Source: Streptomyces sp. NBC_01275 (lineage in GTDB: Bacteria; Actinomycetota; Actinomycetes; Streptomycetales; Streptomycetaceae). From it: a stretch of 64,000 bases of DNA. Position 1 is the stretch's first letter. Every line of letters starts with the position of its first letter. The notes below the pieces were generated by a model, which was not told the origin of the DNA, made no database searches, and saw only the letters and a list, made by a program, of their open reading frames with translations. Of this stretch, positions 27,443 through 35,412 are shown piece by piece. The position numbers were made by a program, and so were the translations under genes. The stretch is taken from the NCBI RefSeq assembly GCF_026340655.1, contig NZ_JAPEOZ010000001.1:2790001-2854000 (forward strand), given 5' to 3'.

Positions 27443-29143
27443 GTGACCTTCATGGGCGACGCTCGTTTGCCATGGCGACGAGATCTTCAGGTGAGGCCGG
27501 GCGGGGGTGACGGGGTGGGCGAGCTGAGGAGCATCGCGCCGTCGTTCGTCGCGTCCGGCCCGGGTGGTGTGGCTGTCCGGACCCGTCTCAAGCAGCTGAC
27601 GCCGGACGATGAGAAGGTGCTGCGGCTGGTGGGCGCGCATCTGGGTTCGCTGGCCTCGAGGGACCTCAGGGCGCGCTGCCGGGACGGCCTGGAACACTCC
27701 GGTGAGGCGTGGGCGGTGCGTAAGCGGGAGCTGACGCCGCTCTCGTCGTCGCGGTGGGCGGGCAGTATCACCAAGGCCACGCACGACCAGTGGGCGCTGG
27801 CCCGCCGTGGCCAGTCGGCGCACATCCAGAACCTGGAAGCCGGCATCCGCACCATCGAGGGCCGGCTGTCTCTGCCGGTCGGGCAGAAGGGGACGAAGAG
27901 GGCACCCGGGGGTTACCGGTCCCAGCGGGAACGGCATGCGAAGTCCCGGCGGCTGCGGGTGCTGCAGGACCGGCTGGCTGCCGCGCGGGCCGACTGTGAG
28001 GCCGGAGTCGTGCACGTCGTGCGGGGCGGCAGACGGCTGGCCCGCACCCGCCATCACCTGGAGGCGGCCGGGCTGACCGAGTCCGCGTGGCGCGGGCGCT
28101 GGGAGGCGGAGCGCTGGTTCTGCCAGGCGGACGGGGAGTCCGGCAAGCGCTACGGCAACGAGACGATCCGTGTCAGTCCCGAGGGTGAGGTGAGTATCAA
28201 GCTGCCCGCCCCGCTGGCTCATCTGGCGAATGCCCCGCACGGGCGGTACGTCCTGGCCTGCCGGGTCGCGTTCGCGCACCGGGGCGCCGAGTGGGCCGAC
28301 AGGGTCGCGGCCAACCGGGCGACCGCCTACCGCATCCAACTGGACACGGGCCGGGGCCGCTGGCATCTGACCGCGTCCTGGCAGATACCGCCCACTCCCA
28401 CCCTGCCCATCGAGGCGGCGCTCGCGCACGGTGTGATCGGCGTCGACATGAACGCCGATCACCTCGCCGCCCGGCGCCTCGACATCCACGGCAACCCGGC
28501 CGGCAGCCCGCGCCGCTTCTTCTACGACCTGACCGGCACCGCCGAACACCGCGACGCCCAGGTCCGCCACGCCCTCACCCGCCTCCTGCACTGGGCCCGC
28601 ACCTGCGGCGTGAAGGCGATCGCCGTGGAGGACCTGGACTTCACCGCGGAGAAGACCCGCGAGAAACACGGCCGCCGCAAACGCTTCCGCCAGCTCATCT
28701 CCGGCATGCCCACCGGCAAACTCCGCGCCCGGCTGTCTTCGATGGCCGACCAGACAGGCATCGCGGTCATCGCCGTCGACCCGGCCTACACCAGCCGGTG
28801 GGGCGCCCAGCACTGGCAGAAACCCCTCACCAGCACGACTCGCAAGACCACTCGCCACGACGCTGCCGCCGTGGCGATCGGAAGGCGCGCCCAGGGACAC
28901 CCGATCCGGCTGGGGGTACCTCCCAGGCCCTTAAGGCACTGGGGGAGGACGGCACCGCCCCCCTGCTCACCGGAGAGACGAGCAGGGGCATCGGACCGTC
29001 CAGGCCGGACCAGGCGTCCCTGGGCGCGAGGGAACCCGCCCCCGCATCCCCGGACCACGGACACGATCCGTGCCGCCCGGACGCGGAGCGAACGCGGGCA
29101 ACCAGAACGCCCAACACCGTCCGGGGCGTTCGGCCGAGCATGA
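27443..29143 (+). CDS. TnpB-like (IS200/IS605 OrfB-type) transposase-associated protein
   Basis: A 566-codon frame with a split RuvC nuclease core: GVIGVDMNADHLA (first Asp), VKAIAVEDLDF (Glu) and RHDAAAVAIGRRA (last Asp). Between the second and third motif, where TnpB proteins normally carry a four-Cys zinc ribbon, there is VDPAYTSRWGAQHW and no Cys pair. TnpB proteins are RNA-guided nucleases of IS200/IS605 elements; no TnpA-type transposase is nearby. The true start is uncertain (GTG 27443, ATG 27452 or later). The C-terminal ~85 residues after the last motif are low-complexity and overlap a palindromic repeat, so the original end may have been replaced. Confidence 0.75.
   Translation: MTFMGDARLPWRRDLQVRPGGGDGVGELRSIAPSFVASGPGGVAVRTRLKQLTPDDEKVLRLVGAHLGSLASRDLRARCRDGLEHSGEAWAVRKRELTPLSSSRWAGSITKATHDQWALARRGQSAHIQNLEAGIRTIEGRLSLPVGQKGTKRAPGGYRSQRERHAKSRRLRVLQDRLAAARADCEAGVVHVVRGGRRLARTRHHLEAAGLTESAWRGRWEAERWFCQADGESGKRYGNETIRVSPEGEVSIKLPAPLAHLANAPHGRYVLACRVAFAHRGAEWADRVAANRATAYRIQLDTGRGRWHLTASWQIPPTPTLPIEAALAHGVIGVDMNADHLAARRLDIHGNPAGSPRRFFYDLTGTAEHRDAQVRHALTRLLHWARTCGVKAIAVEDLDFTAEKTREKHGRRKRFRQLISGMPTGKLRARLSSMADQTGIAVIAVDPAYTSRWGAQHWQKPLTSTTRKTTRHDAAAVAIGRRAQGHPIRLGVPPRPLRHWGRTAPPPCSPERRAGASDRPGRTRRPWARGNPPPHPRTTDTIRAARTRSERGQPERPTPSGAFGRA
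28910..28949. repeat. Streptomyces-type interspersed palindromic repeat
   Basis: CTGGGGGTACCTCCCAG is near-palindromic and is followed by TTAAGG and CACTGGGGGAGGA. This TGGGGGTxCCTCCCA ... TGGGGGAGG pattern recurs in Streptomyces genomes. Here it lies inside the TnpB-like frame just past the last RuvC motif. Confidence 0.6.
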
Positions 29144-29179
29144 GACCTGGCAACAGGAATCACTCCCGCTCAGTCCCTA

Positions 29180-29205
29180 GGAACGGTAGGAACGTTCCTG
29201 TCGTC
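29180..29205 (+). promoter_or_regulatory. ECF-type promoter candidate for matB
   Basis: GGAAC at 29180-29184 and CGTC at 29202-29205, 17 bases apart. This is the general ECF-sigma pattern and has the same spacing as the promoter candidate at 32126-32151. A palindrome GGAACGTTCC (29189-29198) lies in the spacer. It is about 35 bases before the GTG start. Confidence 0.45.
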
Positions 29206-29241
29206 GCCTGACGGCATTCGAGACAGCCAAGGAGCGCCCGC

Positions 29242-30687
29242 GTGACCTCACTCTTCCCGGCCCTGACGCAGGATCCGTCCGACCGCCTCGCCCTGCGGTT
29301 CGGTGAGCGGTCCCTGACATATGCGGAGCTCGCGGCGGCGGCCGGGGCTGTCGGGGCGCGGGTGCGGGGGGTGGGGAGGGTCGCCGTATGGGCGACGCCG
29401 TCGTTGGAGACGGCGGTCGGGGTGGTGGGGACGCTGCTCGCCGGGGTCGCCGCCGTGCCGCTCAATCCGAAGTCCGGGGAGAAGGAGCTCGGGCACATTC
29501 TGGGCGACAGCGGGCCGGGGGCGGTGCTGGCGGCTCCGGGGGACGAACTGCCCGCCGCGCTGCGGGGGTTCGAGCGGATCGACGTCGACGTGCACGGGGT
29601 CGGACCGGCGCTCGCCGGTGAGCCCGGGGACGACGGGGAACCCGCCCTCGTCGTGTACACCTCCGGGACCACCGGGCCGCCCAAGGGCGCGGTCATCCCC
29701 CGGCGGGCGATCGCCACGACCCTGGACGCGCTCGCCGACGCCTGGCGGTGGACCGGCGACGACGTGCTGGTGCACGGTCTGCCGCTGTTCCATGTGCACG
29801 GTCTGGTGCTGGGGGTCCTCGGGCCGCTGCGGCGGGGCGGGGCCGTGCGCCACCTCGGACGGTTCAGCGCCGAGGGCGTCGCGCGGGAGCTGAACGACGG
29901 CGCGACCATGCTGTTCGGGGTGCCGACGATGTACCACCGCCTCGCCGAGGCGCTGCCCGCCGACCCGGAGCTGGCCAAGGCGCTCGCCGGGGCTCGGCTG
30001 CTGGTCTCCGGCTCCGCCGCGCTGCCCGTGCACGACCACGAGCGGATCGCGGCGGCGACCGGGCGGCGGGTGATCGAGCGGTACGGCATGACGGAGACGC
30101 TGATGAACACCTCCGTGCGCGCCGACGGCGAGGCCCGGGCGGGGACGGTCGGCCTGCCGCTGCCCGGTGTGGAGCTGCGGCTGGTGGAGGAGGACGGGTC
30201 GGCCGTCGAGGCCTGCGACGGGGAGACGGTCGGGGAGATCCAGGTGCGCGGGCCGAACCTGTTCACCGAGTACCTCAACCGGCCCGAGGCGACCGCCGCC
30301 GCCTTCACCGCCGACGGCTGGTTCCGCACCGGGGACGTGGCCGTACGCGATCCCGACGGGTACGTCCGGATCGTGGGGCGGATGGCCACCGACCTGATCA
30401 AGAGCGGCGGTTACAAGATCGGGGCCGGTGAGATCGAGAACGCGCTGCTGGAGCATCCGGGGGTGCGCGAGGCCGCCGTCACCGGGGAGCCCGATCCCGA
30501 TCTCGGCGAGCGGATCGTCGCGTGGGTGGTCGCGGACGATCCCCAGTCACCGCCGGACAGCGCCGAGTTGGCCGACCATGTCGCCCGGCGGCTCGCTCCG
30601 CACAAGCGGCCCCGGGTGGTGCGCTATCTCGACGCGCTGCCCCGCAACGACATGGGGAAGATCATGAAGCGGGCGCTGCCTTCATGA
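29242..30687 (+). CDS. matB: Malonyl-CoA synthetase (MatB-type acyl-CoA synthetase)
   Basis: Makes malonyl-CoA or methylmalonyl-CoA from the diacid, ATP and CoA, feeding fatty-acid and polyketide synthesis. The 481-residue ANL-superfamily enzyme has VVYTSGTTGPPKGAVIPRRA (phosphate loop), YGMTETLMNTS, WFRTGDVAVRDPDGYVRIVGR and the catalytic lysine near the end (RNDMGKIMKRAL). As I recall it, it closely matches S. coelicolor MatB. GTG 29242 follows AAGGAG. The stop overlaps the ATG of the carboxylase gene (30684-30687), so the two are coupled. Confidence 0.93.
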   Translation: MTSLFPALTQDPSDRLALRFGERSLTYAELAAAAGAVGARVRGVGRVAVWATPSLETAVGVVGTLLAGVAAVPLNPKSGEKELGHILGDSGPGAVLAAPGDELPAALRGFERIDVDVHGVGPALAGEPGDDGEPALVVYTSGTTGPPKGAVIPRRAIATTLDALADAWRWTGDDVLVHGLPLFHVHGLVLGVLGPLRRGGAVRHLGRFSAEGVARELNDGATMLFGVPTMYHRLAEALPADPELAKALAGARLLVSGSAALPVHDHERIAAATGRRVIERYGMTETLMNTSVRADGEARAGTVGLPLPGVELRLVEEDGSAVEACDGETVGEIQVRGPNLFTEYLNRPEATAAAFTADGWFRTGDVAVRDPDGYVRIVGRMATDLIKSGGYKIGAGEIENALLEHPGVREAAVTGEPDPDLGERIVAWVVADDPQSPPDSAELADHVARRLAPHKRPRVVRYLDALPRNDMGKIMKRALPS

Positions 30688-32114
30688 CGACGACACGCGT
30701 CGGCGCGCGGGAGATCATCGACCTCGTCTCCGACTCCTTCGGCTGCTTCGTCTCCTTCAGTGAACTTCCCGTACCTGAAGGCGACTTCCCGCCCGACGGT
30801 CCCCTCGGCTGGCCCGGCTACGACGCCTCGCGCGCCCGCGCCGCCGAGCGCACCGACGAGACCGAGTCCGTCGTCTGCGGCACCGCGAGCATCGAAGGCG
30901 TCCGCGTCGTGCTGATCGCCTTCGAGTTCGGCTTCCTCGGCGGCTCACTGGGCGTGCGCACCGGCGACCGACTGGAGGCTGCGTACAGCTACGCCCGGGA
31001 ACACCGGCTCCCGGTCGTCCCGTTGGTCGCCACCGGCGGCAGCCGGATGCAGGAGGGTATGCTCGCCCTCACCCAACTCCAGCGCGTCGCACGGCAGTCG
31101 GCGCTCACCCGGGAGGCCGGGCTGGCGCAGATCGCCGTCCTGCGGGACCCGACGACGGGCGGCGGCTGGGCCACCCTGGGCGCGGGCGCCGACGTGGTCC
31201 TCGCCCTGCCCGACGCGCAGGTCGGCTTCGCGGGCTCACGGGTCCGGCCGCCGGACGCCGACCCGGCCGCGTACACGGCTGAGGCGCAGGTCGCGGCGGG
31301 GTCGGCGGACGCGGTCGTCCGGCCGCAGGAGCTGAAGGAGACGCTGGGGCGGTGGCTGCGGCTGCTCGCCCGCCCGTCGGGCGAGCCCACAAGCCGGCCC
31401 GCCGGCAAACCCGCCGCCGAACCAGCCGTCGAACCAGCCGTCGAACCAGCCGTCGAGCCCGCCCCGGTGCCCGAACCCCTCGGGGCCACCGACCTCCCCG
31501 CCTCCGGATGGGACGCCGTCCAGCGGGCCAGGTCGCCTCGACGGCCGCGTGCGGCACGCTACTTGGACGCCTACTTCACCCACCGGGTAGCGATCTCCGG
31601 CGACCGGTGCGGCGGCGCCGATCCCGACGGGATGCTGTGCGGCTTCGGCGAGCACCGGGGCCGTACGGTCGCGTACGCCGCCCAGACCGGGGCGGCGACC
31701 CGGCCCGCCGGATACCGCACCGCGACCCGGCTGATCAGGCTCGCGGACCGGCTCGGGATCCCGGTGCTGACCCTGGTGGACACCCCGGGCGCGGCCAACG
31801 ACGCCGAGGCGGAACGGCAGGGCGTGGGCGCGGCGATCGCCGAGCTGTTCGGCGCGGTCGCCACCGCCCGCACCCCGCTCACCACGCTGGTGATCGGCGA
31901 GGGCGGCTCCGGCGGGGCGCTCGCGCTGGCCGCCCCCGGCCGCACCTGGGCCACGCCGGACAGCTACTTCTCCGTCATCGCGCCGGAGCTGGCCGCCGCG
32001 ATCCTCAAACGCCCGCCGCAGGAGACGGAGGAGACCGCGAACCGACTCCGTATCCGGCCACAGGACTTGGCCGAACTGGGGGTGATCCGGACAGAGGACC
32101 GGCGGACGCCGTGA
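30684..32114 (+). CDS. Acetyl/acyl-CoA carboxylase carboxyltransferase, beta and alpha parts fused
   Basis: A 476-residue carboxyltransferase. Residues ~1-225 correspond to the AccD-like half (GFLGGSLGVRTGDRL, VPLVATGGSRMQEGM) and ~280-476 to the AccA-like half (GRTVAYAAQTGAATRPAGYRTATRLIRLAD, PVLTLVDTPGA, GEGGSGGALALA). The linker has a 12-bp repeat coding for EPAV three times. It would move carboxyl groups from carboxybiotin to acyl-CoA; no biotin carboxylase or carrier is adjacent, so it must use one encoded elsewhere. Coupling to matB suggests balanced malonyl-CoA supply. Confidence 0.85.
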   Translation: MTTTRVGAREIIDLVSDSFGCFVSFSELPVPEGDFPPDGPLGWPGYDASRARAAERTDETESVVCGTASIEGVRVVLIAFEFGFLGGSLGVRTGDRLEAAYSYAREHRLPVVPLVATGGSRMQEGMLALTQLQRVARQSALTREAGLAQIAVLRDPTTGGGWATLGAGADVVLALPDAQVGFAGSRVRPPDADPAAYTAEAQVAAGSADAVVRPQELKETLGRWLRLLARPSGEPTSRPAGKPAAEPAVEPAVEPAVEPAPVPEPLGATDLPASGWDAVQRARSPRRPRAARYLDAYFTHRVAISGDRCGGADPDGMLCGFGEHRGRTVAYAAQTGAATRPAGYRTATRLIRLADRLGIPVLTLVDTPGAANDAEAERQGVGAAIAELFGAVATARTPLTTLVIGEGGSGGALALAAPGRTWATPDSYFSVIAPELAAAILKRPPQETEETANRLRIRPQDLAELGVIRTEDRRTP

Positions 32115-32125
32115 AAACGGGGGGA

Positions 32126-32152
32126 GGAACAGGACAACCGCGAGTACCGTCC
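32126..32152 (+). promoter_or_regulatory. ECF-type promoter candidate of the VMAP operon
   Basis: GGAAC at 32126-32130, spacer of 17 bases, CGTCC at 32148-32152, about 57 bases before the GTG at 32209. Same layout as the candidate in front of matB. Confidence 0.45.
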
Positions 32153-32208
32153 GTAACAATGGGGGTGCACAGAGCCGCAGAACCGACGGAAGGGGTTACG
32201 GGGGCGCC

Positions 32209-32556
32209 GTGGACGGACTGGTGGAGTTCAAGACCGACGACGGGGCCGTGGTCTCCGTCGAGGCGGTCACGGAAGGGCGGCCCGGGTCGCGGCTGGTGGC
32301 CCGCGGCGACGGTACGGTCCAGGCGGCCCGTACCTTCGAGGGCGCCCTGGAGGGGGTGCGCGCGGCCGCCGAGTCCGCACTGCGGGTGTTCAGGGACGGC
32401 TCGTTACGGCCCGACGCGGTGGAGATCGAGTTCGGGGTGAAGCTCTCGGCGGAGACCGGCGCGATCATCGCCAAGGGCACCGCGGAGGGCCATCTGGTGG
32501 TGAAACTGACCTGGTCCCCGTCGCCCGCGGGAGGGCCGGGGCCCGCCGCCTCATGA
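32209..32556 (+). CDS. Trypco1-domain protein (CU044_2847 family), contains a TTA codon
   Basis: A 115-residue single-domain protein (LVEFKTDDGAVVSVEAV, FEGALEGVRAAAESALRVFRDG, DAVEIEFGVKLSAETGAIIAKGTAEGHLVVKLTW). The domain is known as trypsin-co-occurring domain 1, because it sits beside trypsin-like effectors in predicted bacterial conflict operons, as here. Leu66 is TTA (32404-32406), the codon read only by the bldA tRNA in Streptomyces, so translation may be delayed until development. Its end overlaps the next start by four bases (ATGA). Confidence 0.85.
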   Translation: MDGLVEFKTDDGAVVSVEAVTEGRPGSRLVARGDGTVQAARTFEGALEGVRAAAESALRVFRDGSLRPDAVEIEFGVKLSAETGAIIAKGTAEGHLVVKLTWSPSPAGGPGPAAS

Positions 32557-34331
32557 AGAGCCCCGCGAGCAGAGCCACGCACAACGCCTCGAACAGCGCC
32601 GCATGGCACGCCCGGATCGAGAGCGTCGGCCAGGTCGCCGGGGCGGGCTTCCTCATCACCCCGCGCAAGGTGCTGACCTGCGCCCATGTCGTGCGCGCAA
32701 GCGCGCCGGACGCCCTGACGGTGACCTTCACCGAGCGCCCCGGCTCCCCCGCCGTACCGGCCCGGGTGGTCGCCGACGGCGGCTGGGGCGGCCGTGTCAC
32801 CGACCTCGGCGACCTGGCCGTACTGGAGTTGGCGCACGACGCGCCGGTCGCCCCGGCCGCGCTCGCTCCCGTGGACGCGGCGCACGGCGACCGCGCCGAC
32901 CGGCCGCGCAAGCTCGTCGTCTACGGCTTCCCGGTCGGCTTCGACGAGGGCACCCTCGCCGAATTCCGGGTCACCTCGGCCCAGTTGCTCAACAACGAGT
33001 GGATCCAGCTGGAGGCCTGGCAGCCTGGCGGGCAGCCGCTCGCCCCCGGGTTCAGCGGCGCGGCGGTCACCCTCGTCGACACCGGCGAGGTGGTCGGCAT
33101 GGTCACCGCGGCCGCCGGAGCCCAGGGCGTGCACAACGGGCGGATGATGCCCACCGAGGTCATGTCCCGCTACTGGCCCGACCTGGAGGGCCTGGTGCCC
33201 ACCTCGGACCACCGCACCGCCGACCGCGCCCGGCTGCGCGCCCTCGTCGAGCGGGCCGTCCGCGCGGGCCTGGACTGCGATCCCGTACGGCTGTACGCGG
33301 CCGCGGCCGGGCCGTTGGACCCGTCGGCGCCACAGGAGGGGTTCGACTCGCTGTGGTCGGCCGCCCTGTTCGTGCTGTGCGAGATCGACGGGGCGGACGC
33401 GGCCGCGACCGTGGCCCGGTTCGCCGACCGGCTGGAGAGTCTGCTGGAGGAGTTGCTGAGGGCCCCCGCAGAGCACGAGCCGGCCGCCGAGCGGGAGCCC
33501 GCCGTCGCGCCCGACTGGTCGCCCATCCTCGTCGACCTCCAGCACAGCGGCGCGGGCGACGGACAGGTCCTGGTCGAGGTGTCCGCGTACAGCGGGGGAC
33601 GCCGGCATCCGGTCGGCTCCGACACCGTCCCGCAGGCCCGGGTGCGGGCCTACGTACAGGACCGGATCGAGGCCGCCTTCCGGTATCTGACGCCCGGCTG
33701 CGACGAGTTGATCGCGTTCGCGCTGCCCCGCGACTGGATCGACCTGCCCGTCGACCGCTGGGCGAGCGCCCCCGACGACGACACCCCGCTGGGCTGCGTC
33801 TACCCGCTGGTCGTCACCGACCAGGCCCGGCGCAGAGCGGGCGCCCGGCACCAGCTGACCCGCGCCTGGAACCGGCTCGACACGCTGCCGGGCGTGCGCG
33901 TGCACCGCATCGAGTGCGGCGCGCCCGAGGAGCCGCCGCGGCTGCGGATGCGGCTGCGCAAGCCCGACGCCTGTCTCGCGGGCTTCGCCACCGCCCCGGC
34001 CGCGCCCCGCACCCGCCCCCACTTCGACGCCTCGCTCACCGCGCCCGCCCCGGTGGTCGTCTGGTCCCGCGGCGGCTGCGCGGACGGTCCCGCAGGACCC
34101 TGCGCCGGCGGGGACGGCTGCGCGGGCAAGACGTTCCTGGACGAGCTCGACGCCTGCGTGTCCGCCGTACCGCCCGCCGAACTCCCGCGCCGGATCCTGG
34201 CGTTGCGCGAGGAGGCCGACGCGGAGGACGGTCACTGGGCGCGCGACATCCAGCTGGTGTGGGACGACCCGCGCGTCTTCGCCGACCCGCACGGCGACCC
34301 GTCCGCCCACGTCCGCTCACCCGTGGCCTGA
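32553..34331 (+). CDS. Trypsin-like protease fused to a VMAP C-terminal domain
   Basis: Residues ~15-200 are a trypsin-like serine protease without signal peptide, so it acts in the cytoplasm; the triad is His45 (LTCAHVV), Asp87 (GDLAVLEL) and Ser168 (PGFSGAAV). Residues ~210-310 form a helical middle domain, and ~325-590 match the C-terminal domain of vWA-MoxR-associated proteins (ILVDLQHSG, VLVEVSAYSGG, YLTPGCDELIAFALPRDWIDLPVDRW). In the model for such systems, a MoxR ATPase licenses a VMAP effector that destroys host targets on infection. The triad is intact. Four-base overlap with the Trypco1 gene. Confidence 0.85.
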   Translation: MKSPASRATHNASNSAAWHARIESVGQVAGAGFLITPRKVLTCAHVVRASAPDALTVTFTERPGSPAVPARVVADGGWGGRVTDLGDLAVLELAHDAPVAPAALAPVDAAHGDRADRPRKLVVYGFPVGFDEGTLAEFRVTSAQLLNNEWIQLEAWQPGGQPLAPGFSGAAVTLVDTGEVVGMVTAAAGAQGVHNGRMMPTEVMSRYWPDLEGLVPTSDHRTADRARLRALVERAVRAGLDCDPVRLYAAAAGPLDPSAPQEGFDSLWSAALFVLCEIDGADAAATVARFADRLESLLEELLRAPAEHEPAAEREPAVAPDWSPILVDLQHSGAGDGQVLVEVSAYSGGRRHPVGSDTVPQARVRAYVQDRIEAAFRYLTPGCDELIAFALPRDWIDLPVDRWASAPDDDTPLGCVYPLVVTDQARRRAGARHQLTRAWNRLDTLPGVRVHRIECGAPEEPPRLRMRLRKPDACLAGFATAPAAPRTRPHFDASLTAPAPVVVWSRGGCADGPAGPCAGGDGCAGKTFLDELDACVSAVPPAELPRRILALREEADAEDGHWARDIQLVWDDPRVFADPHGDPSAHVRSPVA

Positions 34332-34368
34332 CCCGGCCCGCCGCCCCCACGCCGAGTTTCGGAGAACC

Positions 34369-35412
34369 ATGCCCCACTGGTCCGTCTACACCGGGAACAG
34401 CGAGCCGCACGACGGCATCGAGCGGCTGCCCGCGCCGCCGCCCTGGCGGGCGTTCGACGGCGAGCCCGTGGTGTCCCCGCCCCGGGACGCCGACGACGAG
34501 GCGGCCGTCTCCCCCGACCGCGTCCACCGCGCCCGCACCTACGTCGCCACCCCGGAGAGCGTCCAACTCGTCAACGCGGCCCTCGTGCTGCGCCGCCCGC
34601 TGCTGGTCACCGGCCCGCCCGGCACCGGCAAGTCGTCCCTGGCGTACGCGGTGGCCCGGGAGCTGGGGCTGGGACCGGTGCTGCGCTGGAACATCACCAG
34701 CCGCACCACCCTGGCCGACGGCCTCTACCAGTACGACCCGCTGTCCCGCCTGTACGCGGCCCGGCAGGCGGCACGGACGGGGGACGACGTCCGCCGGGCC
34801 GGCGGGGTCGAGGACCATCTGCGTCTCGGCCCCCTCGGCACGGCCCTGCTCCCCTACGCACACCCCCGCGCCCTCCTGGTCGACGAGATCGACAAGAGCG
34901 ACCTCGACCTGCCCAACGACCTGCTGAACGTCCTGGAGGAGGGCCAGTACGAGATCCCCGAACTCCTGCGCTCCGCCCGCCACTCGGCCGAGCGCGACCG
35001 GGGCGTCCAGGACACCGCCGAGGTGCTGGCCGACGGCACGGACGTCCCGGTCGCCGTCACCCGCGGCCGGGTCCGCTGCCGCGCCTTCCCCTTCGTCGTC
35101 CTGACCAGCAACGGCGAGCGCGAGTTCCCGCCCGCCTTCCTGCGCCGCTGCGTCCGCCTGAAGCTGCGCCGCCCCGACCGCGCCCAGCTCACCGAGATCG
35201 TCCGCGCCCACCTCGACACCCCGCCCGGCGAGGCGGAACACCTCATCAACCGCTTCCTGACCCGCGCCGCCGACGGCGAACTCGCCACCGACCAGCTCCT
35301 GAACGCCCTCTACCTCACCGGAGTCGCCGGCCTGGACGCGGAGTCCCGCGACGCCCTCGCGGAACAGCTGATGCCGTACCTGAGCACGACGGCGGACGGC
35401 GATGGCTTCTGA
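34369..35412 (+). CDS. MoxR-type AAA ATPase of the VMAP system
   Basis: A 347-residue AAA ATPase with Walker A GPPGTGKS (residues 82-89), Walker B ALLVDEIDKSD (Asp172-Glu173), sensor 1 VVLTSNGEREFPPAFLRRC with the arginine finger region, and a C-terminal lid. The insert HRARTYVATPESVQLVNAALVLRRPLLVTG is typical of the MoxR group linked to VMAP proteins. It should act as the switch or chaperone of the operon. It follows the trypsin-VMAP gene after 37 bases and overlaps the next gene by 11. Confidence 0.88.
   Translation: MPHWSVYTGNSEPHDGIERLPAPPPWRAFDGEPVVSPPRDADDEAAVSPDRVHRARTYVATPESVQLVNAALVLRRPLLVTGPPGTGKSSLAYAVARELGLGPVLRWNITSRTTLADGLYQYDPLSRLYAARQAARTGDDVRRAGGVEDHLRLGPLGTALLPYAHPRALLVDEIDKSDLDLPNDLLNVLEEGQYEIPELLRSARHSAERDRGVQDTAEVLADGTDVPVAVTRGRVRCRAFPFVVLTSNGEREFPPAFLRRCVRLKLRRPDRAQLTEIVRAHLDTPPGEAEHLINRFLTRAADGELATDQLLNALYLTGVAGLDAESRDALAEQLMPYLSTTADGDGF

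Noticed and set aside
25157..28900. A 1,247-codon open frame on the minus strand
   Set aside because: Only its last 294 codons (ATP-grasp protein) have motifs; the rest is antisense to the MerR-PP2C and TnpB-like genes and is open because stop codons are rare in such GC-rich DNA.
29242..32114. Start of a polyketide biosynthetic cluster
   Set aside because: matB and a carboxylase subunit supply precursors, but no synthase genes are near; downstream genes belong to the VMAP operon.
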